Below are positions 1 through 6,447 of a stretch of 8,313 bases of DNA, in pieces (the stretch's first letter is position 1; the number at the start of each line of letters is the position of its first letter). Location of the stretch: contig JAUTXB010000135.1 in the NCBI GenBank assembly GCA_030838245.1, forward strand, positions 1 through 8,313, written 5' to 3'. The DNA comes from Acidimicrobiaceae bacterium. Lineage in GTDB: Bacteria > Actinomycetota > Acidimicrobiia > Acidimicrobiales > RAAP-2. A program made the position numbers and the translations under genes. The notes beneath the pieces are model-generated. The model ran no database searches. It saw nothing but the letters and a program-made list of their open reading frames with translations, and was not told the origin of the DNA.

Positions 1-272
1 TCATCACCGTGGGCGCCGGACTGGTCGCCCACCAGATACGGAACAGCTCGGAGACCTACGGCCAGTTCGCCATCGTGATCGGACTGGTCGGGTTTCTCCT
101 CATCCTGGCCAAGATCAGCATCTATGCCGCCGAGCTGAACGTCGTCCTGGACCGTCGGCTGTGGCCGAGGTCGCTCCGATCCGACGACGGGGCCGGGGCA
201 TCCACAGGGGCTGCCGATCGCAACCCTGACCCCGAACCCCTCGCCGACCGCGCCACCCCGCGAGCGTCCTAA
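1..272 (+). CDS. YihY/BrkB-family membrane protein, C-terminal fragment
   Basis: The 5' end lies outside the window; the reading frame is open from base 3 and ends at TAA 270-272, leaving 89 residues. The visible part holds one hydrophobic segment (AIVIGLVGFLLILAKISIYAAELN) preceded by a YGQF motif and followed by NVVLDRRLWPRS. A Tyr-Gly-x-Phe-Ala segment, a last membrane helix ending in an AELN-type motif and then an Arg-rich LWPR segment is the usual end of the YihY/BrkB (UPF0761) family of six-helix inner-membrane proteins. After the helix comes a hydrophilic tail of about 35 residues rich in Asp, Ala and Pro, probably cytoplasmic and probably not conserved. The biochemical role of this family is unsettled; the old RNase BN label is not supported. 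Family placement is fairly sure and function is unknown. A hairpin follows the stop. Confidence 0.8.
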   Translation, partial: ITVGAGLVAHQIRNSSETYGQFAIVIGLVGFLLILAKISIYAAELNVVLDRRLWPRSLRSDDGAGASTGAADRNPDPEPLADRATPRAS

Positions 273-295
273 GCCGCTTGGGCACGACGTCGGCA

Positions 296-320
296 TCCGA
301 GATGGGCCCTGACCATCGGA
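296..320 (+). terminator. Hairpin after the YihY/BrkB gene, possible terminator
   Basis: GATGG (301-305) pairs with CCATC (313-317) around a 7-nt loop. The outer TCC (296-298) pairs with GGA (318-320), leaving a 2-nt bulge (GA) on the left arm. No T-run follows, so this is not a canonical intrinsic terminator, but T-poor hairpins are common downstream of genes in high-GC actinomycetes. It sits 24 nt after the TAA of the upstream gene and 53 nt before the next start codon. Confidence 0.35.
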
Positions 321-372
321 CTATCGTCTGCGCCTGACCCGGAAGTTATAGAAGCAGACAACGGGGGAAGGC

Positions 373-1914
373 ATGGCAGAAACAAGCGGTGGTCAATCGC
401 GGTACGTGATCCTGGCGGCGATGATCTTCGCCGTTGCGATGACCTTCATCGACCAGACCATCGTGTCGATCGCCGTCCCCAAGATACAAACAGAGCTCGG
501 CCTGTCTGCGACCGGGGTGCAGTGGGTGGTCAACGCCTACTTGCTGTCCCTCGCTGCCCTCTTCGCCCTGGGAGGCCGCCTGGCCGACACCCTCGGCCAC
601 CGCAAGATGGTGATCGTCGGGGTGGTGGTGTTCGCCGTCGCCTCGGCTATGTGCGGTCTCACGCCCAAGGGCAGCTACGCCGAGGCGTGGATCGTGGCCT
701 TCCGGGTCCTCCAGGGCGCGGGCGGGGCCATCATGTACCCGGCGGCCCTGGCCATCGTGGTGAACACGTTCCCCCTGCGGGAACGGGGAAAGGCCCTCGC
801 CCTCTTCTTCGGAGTGGCCGGCGGCCTCACCGCCGTCGGGCCCATCCTCGGCGGCTACCTCACCCAGTGGACATGGCGGGCCATCTTCTGGGTCAACATC
901 CCCGTCGCCGTCATTGCCTTGGTGCTGATCGTCATTTCCAAGCCGACAACCCTGCACCGACGGGCTCGCATCGACTATCGCGGGGCCGTTCTCATCGCCG
1001 CCGGTGTCGCCCTCAGCATCTTCGGGCTCCAGCAGTCGGCCATCTGGGGGTGGAGCGATGCCGGCACCTGGCTGTGCATCGTCGGTGGCCTGTCCCTCCT
1101 CGTCGTGTTCTACTTCGTCGAGGTCCGGACCACATCGCCGCTCATGCAGGTGAGCATCTTTCGCATCCGCGCCTTTCTGGTCGAGAACCTCGTCTTGTTC
1201 ATCACCATGATGGCGTTCATCCCCGTGTTCTTCTTTGCCAGCGAGTACGCCCAGATCTCCCTGGGTAAGTCTGCCTCCGAGGCCGGGGTGTTCCTGCTCT
1301 ACTTCTTCATCGGCTTTGTGATCGCCGCCCAGATCGGGGGCCGGATGCTCGACCGCATCGGGGCGAAGCGACCCGTCGTGCTCGGCTGTGTCCTGTCGGC
1401 GGTGGGCTTTTTCCTCTGGGCCGGGCAGGTCACCACGCTGAACCTCAACTCCCAGCAGTGGTACATCATCCTGGCTGGCGCGGGCATGGGCTTCATGCTG
1501 GGCCAGGCCAATACCGACGCTGTCAACCGCGCTTCCCGGCTCACCTATGGCGAAGCCACGGGCATCACCCAGACCCTCCGCAACTACGGCTCGAGCTTGG
1601 GACTGGCCATCCTCGGGACCATCCTGATCTCGGTGAACCGCTCCCACCTGACCACGTCGCTGATCGCCCAGGGCAAGTCTCCGGCTGCGGCGGCGAAGTT
1701 GGCGGCCACGTACTCGCAGTCCCGTGGCGGCCCGGCAGGACCGATTCCGCGATGGGCGCGGCTCGACTTCGCCTACGGCATACGGACGGTGCTCTACGGC
1801 ATGGCCATCGTCATGCTCGTGGCCGCCGTGGTCGCCTTCATCGGGCTGCGCCCCGGCGTGCAGGAGGACCTGCCGTCGAGCGAGGCCGACTCCACCGCAG
1901 AGGTCTCGGTCTGA
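373..1914 (+). CDS. DHA2-family MFS drug/H+ antiporter (EmrB/QacA type)
   Basis: This is a 513-residue inner-membrane exporter, probably proton-driven efflux of drugs or other toxic small molecules. The length and the number of hydrophobic stretches fit the 14-helix DHA2 class. Helix 1 carries the DHA2 motif FIDQTIVSIAVP, with acidic Asp27. MFS motif A (GGRLADTLGHRK) is at residues 67-78 between helices 2 and 3, motif B (RVLQGAGGA, Arg111) is in helix 4, and antiporter motif C (GVAGGLTAVGPILGG, residues 147-161) is in helix 5, followed by WRAIFWVNIP. These motifs make the family firm; the substrate cannot be read from sequence. The ATG at 373 is preceded by a purine-rich GGGGGAAGG, placed rather close to the start. 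No TetR or MarR regulator is encoded beside it in the window. The DUF1275 gene follows after 17 nt, suggesting co-transcription. Confidence 0.92.
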   Translation: MAETSGGQSRYVILAAMIFAVAMTFIDQTIVSIAVPKIQTELGLSATGVQWVVNAYLLSLAALFALGGRLADTLGHRKMVIVGVVVFAVASAMCGLTPKGSYAEAWIVAFRVLQGAGGAIMYPAALAIVVNTFPLRERGKALALFFGVAGGLTAVGPILGGYLTQWTWRAIFWVNIPVAVIALVLIVISKPTTLHRRARIDYRGAVLIAAGVALSIFGLQQSAIWGWSDAGTWLCIVGGLSLLVVFYFVEVRTTSPLMQVSIFRIRAFLVENLVLFITMMAFIPVFFFASEYAQISLGKSASEAGVFLLYFFIGFVIAAQIGGRMLDRIGAKRPVVLGCVLSAVGFFLWAGQVTTLNLNSQQWYIILAGAGMGFMLGQANTDAVNRASRLTYGEATGITQTLRNYGSSLGLAILGTILISVNRSHLTTSLIAQGKSPAAAAKLAATYSQSRGGPAGPIPRWARLDFAYGIRTVLYGMAIVMLVAAVVAFIGLRPGVQEDLPSSEADSTAEVSV

Positions 1915-1931
1915 GCCCCGGCGCCGAGGGC

Positions 1932-2618
1932 ATGCCGACGGCGCGCCGGGATGCCTTGGTCGTGGCCCTGGCCGTCGCCACCGGAGGCACGGATGCCATC
2001 GGCTTCATCGCCATGGGTGGCGTGTTCGCCAGCGTGATGACCGGCAACCTGGTGCTGCTCGGCGTGAGCGTCGGCCATCGAAACGGATCGTTGGCCGACC
2101 ACGTCGGGGTGGCGCTGGCCGGCTACATCATCGGCGTGGCCGCCGGGGCAGTGGTGGCCGGCCGCCCCGGGAGCGAGCGATCGACCTGGCCGGCGCGGGT
2201 CACTGCGGCCCTGATGGTCGAGCTGGCTCTCATCGTCGGTGTGACCGTTGGCTGGGAGCTGGCCCGAGCGCACCCTGGTGGTGACGCCCAACTGGTGTTG
2301 TTGGGTGTGGCCGCCGTGGCCATGGGCATCCAGAGCTCGGCCGTTCGATCGCTGGCCGAGCCGGGCCTGTCGAGCACCTACATGACCGGCACGATGACGG
2401 GCTTGGTGAGCGCGGTGGTTGCCGGTGAGGGCTTGTCCGGCCAGCGTCGCAACATCGCCGTGCTCGCCGCCGTGGTGCTCGGTGCCGCCGTGGCCGGCGT
2501 GCTGGTGGTCGAAGCGCCGAGAGCGGCACCGGCGGTGGCGCTGGCTGCCCTCGGCGCTGTCATCCTCACCGCCCAGGTGTCGACCCATCGGGCCGGCGAA
2601 GGCGGCCCGATGGGTTGA
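1932..2618 (+). CDS. DUF1275 (YoaK-like) membrane protein
   Basis: This is a 228-residue, almost wholly hydrophobic protein with about six membrane segments. The N-terminal signature GGTDAIGFIAMGGVFASVMTGN (near residues 18-39) is the hallmark of DUF1275 (YoaK family). A second half-motif, MGIQSSAVRSL, starts at residue 131, and YMTGT at 150-154 echoes VMTGN at 35-39, so the protein shows an internal pseudo-repeat. Function in the family is unknown; a transport role is only a guess. The frame stays open far upstream inside the MFS gene, but that part is the MFS gene's shadow and lacks membrane character. ATG 1932 is the only start near the conserved region. The purine stretch GAGGG lies only one base before it, too close for an ideal ribosome site, so coupling to translation of the MFS gene 17 nt upstream is likely. 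The stop codon lies inside a large hairpin. Confidence 0.88.
   Translation: MPTARRDALVVALAVATGGTDAIGFIAMGGVFASVMTGNLVLLGVSVGHRNGSLADHVGVALAGYIIGVAAGAVVAGRPGSERSTWPARVTAALMVELALIVGVTVGWELARAHPGGDAQLVLLGVAAVAMGIQSSAVRSLAEPGLSSTYMTGTMTGLVSAVVAGEGLSGQRRNIAVLAAVVLGAAVAGVLVVEAPRAAPAVALAALGAVILTAQVSTHRAGEGGPMG
2581..2617 (+). terminator. Strong hairpin overlapping the DUF1275 stop codon
   Basis: ACCCATCGGGCCG (2583-2595) is the exact reverse complement of CGGCCCGATGGGT (2603-2615), with a 7-nt loop (GCGAAGG). The stem can extend by a G-U pair (2582/2616) and a C-G pair (2581/2617), giving 15 pairs. The arms encode the last residues of the DUF1275 protein and run into its TGA (2616-2618). No T-run follows. 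A role in termination or 3'-end protection for the MFS-DUF1275 transcript is the simplest reading. Confidence 0.65.
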
Positions 2619-2652
2619 TCGCCTCTCGGTTGCTCCTGCGTGCCGGTATCTA

Positions 2653-2682
2653 TTGCAAGTGGTTCGCACCTTCTCGTACAGT
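2653..2682 (+). promoter_or_regulatory. Candidate sigma-70-type promoter for the NiCoT gene
   Basis: TTGCAA (2653-2658) and TACAGT (2677-2682) are separated by 18 nt, and each matches the -35 or -10 consensus at 4 of 6 positions. A transcript would start near 2689, leaving a leader of about 56 nt. The site lies just downstream of the terminator-like hairpin of the DUF1275 gene, as expected for an independently transcribed permease. I saw no convincing palindrome for a nickel or cobalt repressor around it, and the leader is too short for a cobalamin riboswitch. Confidence 0.4.
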
Positions 2683-2731
2683 GGGCCCTACGTGGCACCA
2701 GCGGACGCCGGAGCGGTCGGATCGTGAACCA

Positions 2732-2739
2732 GGGAGGAG
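2732..2739 (+). promoter_or_regulatory. Shine-Dalgarno site fixing the NiCoT start
   Basis: GGGAGGAG lies 5 nt before ATG 2745 and is the strongest ribosome site in the window together with that of the ABC gene. It decides against the longer open frame reaching back to about 2640, whose extra codons look non-coding and overlap the candidate promoter. Confidence 0.75.
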
Positions 2740-2744
2740 CGAAG

Positions 2745-3905
2745 ATGACCAACCCCCGGGTCGCTCTGGCCAAGATCCGTAATGGCCTCAGCCCCAACGA
2801 GTGGGCTCGGGTCGGCGGCATGGCCGCGGTGGTCATCGGGCTCAACGTCTTTGGCTGGGGGCTGTTGGCCACGGCCGTCGGCGGCCATTACCACGTGAAC
2901 AAGACGGAGATCTTCGGTGTCGGTACTGGGATCCTGGCCTACACGCTCGGCATGCGCCACGCCTTCGACGCCGACCACATCGCCGCCATCGACAACACCA
3001 CTCGCAAGTTGATCAACGAGGGCAAGCGCCCGCTCAGTGTGGGGTTCTTCTTCTCTCTTGGCCACTCGTCGGTCGTGTTCGTGCTGGCCATCTTCTTGAA
3101 CTTCGGCATCCGCGCCCTGAACGGTGCCGTGAAGAACAACACCTCCTCGCTGCACCGGGTCACCGGCGTAGTGGGCACGTCCGTGTCGGGCACGTTCTTG
3201 TACCTGATCGCCGCCCTCAACGTCGTCGTCCTCTTTTCGATCCTCAAGGTGTTCAAGGAGATGCGTCAGGGGAAGTACGACGACGAGGAACTGGAACGAC
3301 AGCTGAACAGCCGAGGCCTGATGAACCGGTTCTTCGGGCGCTTCGCTCGTCGGATCGACACTCCCTGGAAGATGTACCCGATCGGTGTGCTCTTCGGCCT
3401 GGGCTTCGACACGGCTACCGAGGTCGCACTGCTGGTGCTGGCCGGCTCGGCCGTGGTGGGCGGACTCCCGTTCTACGCCGTGTTGTCGCTCCCGCTGCTC
3501 TTCGCCGCGGGCATGAGCCTCTTCGACACCCTCGACGGCTGCTTCATGAACTTCGCCTACGACTGGGCCTTCGCCAAGCCGATCCGCAAGGTCTATTACA
3601 ACCTGACCATTACCGGGCTCTCGGTGTTCGTGGCCTTCTTCATCGGCACTATCGAGATCGTGAGCCTCATCGCTCAAGAAGCCAACCTCCACGGTGGGTT
3701 CTGGGACTTCATGCAGGCCTTCAATATCAACACCGCTGGGTTCGTGATCGTCGGCCTGTTCGCCCTCACCTGGATCGTCGCTCTGTTGGTCTGGCGGATC
3801 GGGAAGGTCGAGGAGAAATGGGACCTGGGCGCCGCCCAGGCCAGGAGTACCTCGGCGACAGAGACTGAGCCGGAGCTGGCCGTGGCCGGCGTCGGCGACC
3901 GATAA
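2745..3905 (+). CDS. NiCoT-family nickel/cobalt permease (HoxN/NixA type)
   Basis: This is a 386-residue inner-membrane permease for Ni2+ and/or Co2+ uptake, supplying metal for enzymes such as hydrogenase or urease or for cobalamin. The family signature HX4DH is present as HAFDADH (His72, Asp77, His78) in helix 2, within LGMRHAFDADHIAAIDN. The second signature LGFDTATEV is near residues 219-227, and a third, GMSLFDTLDG, lies in a later helix. Eight membrane segments are expected for the family, and the hydrophobic stretches are compatible with this. The charged segment after LFSILKVFKEMRQG is the usual large cytoplasmic loop between helices 4 and 5. The 30-residue C-terminal tail is hydrophilic. 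Metal preference cannot be told from the motifs, and no nickel or cobalt enzyme is encoded nearby. It has its own candidate promoter and a strong ribosome site, so it appears to be a single-gene unit. Confidence 0.93.
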   Translation: MTNPRVALAKIRNGLSPNEWARVGGMAAVVIGLNVFGWGLLATAVGGHYHVNKTEIFGVGTGILAYTLGMRHAFDADHIAAIDNTTRKLINEGKRPLSVGFFFSLGHSSVVFVLAIFLNFGIRALNGAVKNNTSSLHRVTGVVGTSVSGTFLYLIAALNVVVLFSILKVFKEMRQGKYDDEELERQLNSRGLMNRFFGRFARRIDTPWKMYPIGVLFGLGFDTATEVALLVLAGSAVVGGLPFYAVLSLPLLFAAGMSLFDTLDGCFMNFAYDWAFAKPIRKVYYNLTITGLSVFVAFFIGTIEIVSLIAQEANLHGGFWDFMQAFNINTAGFVIVGLFALTWIVALLVWRIGKVEEKWDLGAAQARSTSATETEPELAVAGVGDR

Positions 3906-3927
3906 TCCCTGGTCGGAGCGGCGCACA

Positions 3928-5100
3928 TTGCGCCTCATGGGCGGAACCGATAAGTTCGAACCCCTTGTGACAGACGTCGGGCAGTACTCGACGGCGAAGT
4001 CAGACGTGACATCGAGGCACCGGACGGGGGCGCCGGCCACGGTTCTTCTGGCTCTCGTCACAGCGATCACCGCGACGGTGGTCCTCGTTCCCCGACCCGC
4101 AGCGGCCGACCAAGTCTCCGACCTCAAGGCGCAGGCTACCCAGATCTCACAGCAGCTCACCCAAGAGCAGCTACAGATAGGAGCCTTCCAGCAGCAGTAC
4201 AGCGTCGAGTCGGCCAAGGTCGATCAAGACGCGGAGATCATTGCCCGGACCCAAGCGCAGATCGCCCAGGACCAGGAGCAGATCGGTCGTGACATGGCGC
4301 GCGTCCGGGCTCACGCCCTTACCGCCTACATGAATGCCGGTGCCGACGCCTCCAGTCAGATCGTCGACGCATTCGACACGAACCAGCAGACGGCGTTGGT
4401 CCGCACGGTGTACCGGAATATCGCCGTGGGCACCATTACCACCGCCGTCGACCTGCTCCACACCCATCAGCAGGTGTTGCAGACCCACCAGGTGGCCCTC
4501 GGGCAACAGCAGGCGCAGGACCAGGCGAACAAGGCCCAGCAGGCCAGGTCCCTCCAGCAGTCCCAGAGCACGCAGAGCCAGATGGAGAGCCAGCAGGCTC
4601 AGGTGACCGGGCAGTTGGCCACCGCGATCGCGCAACAGCAGGCGGCACAGGCGGCCGCGGCGGTGGCTGCCGTACAAGCGGCACAGAACGTGGCGGCACA
4701 GAACGCAGCGGCGCAGAACGCAGCGGCGGCACGGTCACAGGCCGCTGCCCCCGTGGCCCGCGCCCCGGTGCCGACTCAGGCCCAGGCCCAGGCGCAGCCA
4801 TCGACCCCTGCCCCCGCCCCCACCGCCTCTGGTGGTTCCGACCCGGCGTTGAACCCGTTCCTCCAGTGCGTCGTCCAGCACGAGTCAGGCGGCAACTATG
4901 GCGCCGTCTCCCCCAACGGCCAGTACATGGGCGCGTTCCAGTTCAGCCAGCCGACTTGGGACACCGCCGCCCAGGCGGCCGGCCGGCCCGACCTGGTCGG
5001 GGTGCCGCCCAACCAAGCGTCCAAGGCCGATCAGGACACGATGGCCGTGACCCTGTACTCCCTCGACGGTAAACAACCCTGGGTCGACGGCTGCGGCTGA
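3928..5100 (+). CDS. Secreted coiled-coil protein with C-terminal transglycosylase-like domain
   Basis: From TTG 3928 the protein has 390 residues. A signal peptide is clear: a basic SRHRTGA segment, a hydrophobic core (VLLALVTAITATVVLV) and an AAA-DQ cleavage site after residue 60. Residues 61 to about 260 form a Gln- and Ala-rich coiled coil like the N-terminal part of PcsB- and RipA-type wall hydrolase proteins. A Pro/Ala/Gln linker follows. The last 80 residues resemble the lysozyme-fold transglycosylase-like/Rpf domain: QHESGGNYG with probable catalytic Glu319, GAFQFSQPTWD, and Cys314 and Cys389 placed like the Rpf disulfide pair. It probably cleaves or remodels peptidoglycan outside the membrane. 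The start is unsure. TTG 3928 has GGAG 9 nt upstream, but it gives a long, acidic leader before the signal peptide. GTG 4006 would give a textbook signal peptide but has no clear ribosome site; ATG 3937 and GTG 3967 are also in frame. Confidence 0.87.
   Translation: MRLMGGTDKFEPLVTDVGQYSTAKSDVTSRHRTGAPATVLLALVTAITATVVLVPRPAAADQVSDLKAQATQISQQLTQEQLQIGAFQQQYSVESAKVDQDAEIIARTQAQIAQDQEQIGRDMARVRAHALTAYMNAGADASSQIVDAFDTNQQTALVRTVYRNIAVGTITTAVDLLHTHQQVLQTHQVALGQQQAQDQANKAQQARSLQQSQSTQSQMESQQAQVTGQLATAIAQQQAAQAAAAVAAVQAAQNVAAQNAAAQNAAAARSQAAAPVARAPVPTQAQAQAQPSTPAPAPTASGGSDPALNPFLQCVVQHESGGNYGAVSPNGQYMGAFQFSQPTWDTAAQAAGRPDLVGVPPNQASKADQDTMAVTLYSLDGKQPWVDGCG
4681..4725 (+). repeat. Three 15-bp tandem repeats in the wall-protein gene
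   Basis: Three consecutive 15-bp units (4681-4695, 4696-4710, 4711-4725) differ by one to three bases, follow the pattern GCRCAGAACGYRGCG and encode AQNVA-AQNAA-AQNAA at the end of the coiled coil. The unit preserves the frame, so changes in copy number would only alter the length of the stalk between coil and catalytic domain. Slippage is the likely origin. Confidence 0.8.
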
Positions 5101-5111
5101 CGGTCCCCGTC
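5099..5111. terminator. Small hairpin between convergent genes
   Basis: GACGG (5099-5103) and CCGTC (5107-5111) form a 5-bp stem with a 3-nt loop, overlapping the stop of the wall-protein gene. Only 26 bp separate this gene from the stop of the convergent HAD gene. A second, weaker pairing (CCGTT 5116-5120 with AACGG 5130-5134) lies beside it. Neither has a T-run, so a role in termination in either direction is possible but weakly supported. Confidence 0.25.
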
Positions 5112-5126
5112 TGCCCCGTTCGCTGA

Positions 5127-5942
5127 TCAAACGGTGATCGCGGCCACCGAGTCGACCACATGGGTTGGTCGATAGGAGAACTTGTCGATGTCGGCGCGCG
5201 CCGTCACGCCGGACAGGACCAATACGGTTCGGAGCCCTGCCTCGAGGCCGGCCACCACGTCTGTGTCCATGCGATCGCCGATCATCACGGTCGACTCCGA
5301 GTGGGCCCCCAGACGGTTCAAGGCAGAGCGCATCATCAATGGGTTGGGCTTGCCGACGAAGTACGGAGCCACCCCTGTCGCCTTGGTAATCAACGCGGCC
5401 ACCGATCCCGTGGCCGGAAGGAGCCCTTCGGGCGAGTACCCGGTCGGGTCGGGGTTGGTGGCAATGAAGCGGGCACCGGCACGGATCAAACGGATAGCGC
5501 GGGTGATGGCCTCGAAGCTGTAGGTGCGGGTCTCTCCGAGAACCACGTAGTCGGGGTCGACCTCGGTGAGCACGTAGCCAATGTCGTGGAGCGCAGTGGT
5601 CAGGCCCGCCTCACCGATGGCGTGGGCCGTACCGCCAGGTCGTTGCGAGTCCAAGAACTGGGCCGTGGCCAGAGCGGAGGTCCACAGTGAGCTCGTGGGC
5701 ACGTCGATCCCGGCCCGGATGAGCCGAGCGCGGAGATCACGCGGAGTGTAGATCGAGTTGTTGGTGAGGATCAGGAACGTCCGGTTGGATTCTCGCAGCT
5801 GGCGAACGAAGGCGTCGGCGCCAGGGATGAGCGCCGACTCGTGGAGGAGGACGCCATCCATGTCGATGAGATACGCATCAGGGGCCTCATCGGCCGGCCA
5901 GGTGTCGGGGTGATCGCCGTGGTCGGCGGTGGCGTCGCTCAT
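5127..5942 (-). CDS. HAD-IIA (NagD-like) sugar/nucleotide phosphatase
   Basis: This is a 271-residue soluble, probably Mg2+-dependent phosphatase of the HAD superfamily with a type IIA cap. All four HAD motifs are visible: motif I LIDMDGVL with nucleophile Asp27 and acid/base Asp29, motif II LTNNS (Thr60-Ser63), motif III GKPNP (Lys198) and motif IV GDRMDTD (Asp223, Asp228). The order, the wide spacing between motifs II and III and the total length fit the NagD/PGP branch, whose known members hydrolyse nucleotide monophosphates, sugar phosphates or phosphoglycolate. The substrate here cannot be assigned. About 22 polar residues precede the domain. The ATG at 5942 is preceded on its strand by GAGG with a longish 12-nt spacing. 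The gene is convergent with the wall-protein gene and divergent from the Ddn-like gene, with 45 bp between the two start codons. Confidence 0.9.
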   Translation of the reverse strand: MSDATADHGDHPDTWPADEAPDAYLIDMDGVLLHESALIPGADAFVRQLRESNRTFLILTNNSIYTPRDLRARLIRAGIDVPTSSLWTSALATAQFLDSQRPGGTAHAIGEAGLTTALHDIGYVLTEVDPDYVVLGETRTYSFEAITRAIRLIRAGARFIATNPDPTGYSPEGLLPATGSVAALITKATGVAPYFVGKPNPLMMRSALNRLGAHSESTVMIGDRMDTDVVAGLEAGLRTVLVLSGVTARADIDKFSYRPTHVVDSVAAITV

Positions 5943-5974
5943 GACTCAAGCATGCCTCGCTTGACGGTGGTCGG

Positions 5975-5980
5975 TACGCT
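5975..5980 (+). promoter_or_regulatory. Possible -10 element placing a leaderless start at GTG 5988
   Basis: TACGCT fits the TANNNT actinobacterial -10 pattern and ends 7 nt before GTG 5988, so transcription would begin at or next to the start codon. No good -35 is seen at the matching distance and no Shine-Dalgarno precedes the codon. The evidence is only this short motif. Confidence 0.3.
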
Positions 5981-5987
5981 TGGCCCC

Positions 5988-6437
5988 GTGCATGAGCGAA
6001 CCGAACGGCCGGACGAGGAACCCTTGGACAACGCCCAGGACTGGGTGGCCGAGCACACCCGGCGCTACGTGGCCAGCGACGGCGCCGACGGGCACCTGTG
6101 GAACGGTGTGCCCACGTTGGTCCTGACCACCCGAGGGCGGCGCACCGGCCGGCTGCGACGGAACGCCTTGATCTACGGGACTGACGGAGACGCCTTGGTG
6201 GTGGTGGCCTCCTACGGCGGGGCTCCGGCCAACCCGGCGTGGTACGCCAACCTGGAGGCCGATCCCGAGGTCACCGTCCAGGTGGGTGCGGACAAGTTCG
6301 CGGCCAGGGCGCGGACGGCCAATGCGGCGGAGAAGAAGCGCCTGTGGCCGGCCATGGTTTCCATCTGGCCTGACTACGACAACTATCGCCAAAAGACCGA
6401 TCGAGCGATTCCCGTGGTGCTGCTCGAGAGAAGCTGA
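5988..6437 (+). CDS. Ddn-family F420-dependent nitroreductase/quinone reductase
   Basis: From GTG 5988 the protein has 149 residues, the normal size of the single-domain split-barrel Ddn-type (F420H2_quin_red) proteins, which use reduced deazaflavin F420 to reduce quinones or nitro compounds. The diagnostic run is present: TLVLTTRGRRTGRLRRNALIY (residues 43-63, with the basic residues expected to bind the F420 phosphate or tail), then VVVASYGGAPANPAWYANLEADPEVTV (71-97). The C-terminal part (KKRLWPAM, YDNYRQKTDR, IPVVLLER) also matches the family. An upstream ATG at 5952 is in frame and would add 12 residues, but it has no ribosome site and the added segment does not look conserved. GTG 5988 fits a leaderless start. 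F420 binding is known for the family and not proven here; some relatives bind FMN or haem. The pncB gene follows after 10 nt, so they probably share a transcript. Confidence 0.85.
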   Translation: MHERTERPDEEPLDNAQDWVAEHTRRYVASDGADGHLWNGVPTLVLTTRGRRTGRLRRNALIYGTDGDALVVVASYGGAPANPAWYANLEADPEVTVQVGADKFAARARTANAAEKKRLWPAMVSIWPDYDNYRQKTDRAIPVVLLERS

Positions 6438-6438
6438 G
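6435..6438 (+). promoter_or_regulatory. pncB: Ribosome binding site fixing the pncB start
   Basis: GAGG overlaps the TGA stop of the Ddn-like gene and lies 9 nt before GTG 6448. This marks GTG 6448 as the start rather than any codon in the open frame inside the upstream gene, and it suggests translational coupling. Confidence 0.6.
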
Positions 6439-6447
6439 GCGACGCCC

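Noticed and set aside
346..1647. Long minus-strand open frame (433 codons) opposite the MFS gene
   Set aside because: The translation is His/Asp/Gly/Glu-rich with no recognisable domain, and the plus strand encodes an intact DHA2 transporter. It is a by-product of high-GC codon use.
1458..1931. Upstream extension of the DUF1275 frame inside the MFS gene
   Set aside because: The residues are Arg/Pro/Gly-rich with no membrane character, and the MFS reading there is clearly the real one.
2619..2744. Cobalamin or nickel riboswitch ahead of the NiCoT gene
   Set aside because: The gap is 126 nt with a leader of about 56 nt, too short for a cobalamin riboswitch, and I see no conserved B12-box-like core.
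3896..3915. Hairpin CGACC/GGTCG after the NiCoT gene as a terminator
   Set aside because: The stem is only 5 bp with a 10-nt loop and no T-run, little better than chance in DNA of this composition.
2688..4217. Minus-strand open frame of 509 codons opposite the NiCoT gene and the start of the wall-protein gene
   Set aside because: It spans two clear plus-strand genes and their promoter region, is strongly biased to Glu, Asp, His and Val, and shows no family motif.
4500..4800. CRISPR-like or mobile repeat array
   Set aside because: The repeats are in-frame codons for a Gln/Ala-rich coiled coil and linker; there are no unique spacers and no flanking cas or transposase genes.
6286..6447. Upstream extension of the pncB frame into the Ddn-like gene
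   Set aside because: The sequence is Arg/Pro/Ser-rich, the conserved pncB N-terminus begins just after GTG 6448, and a ribosome site precedes that codon.
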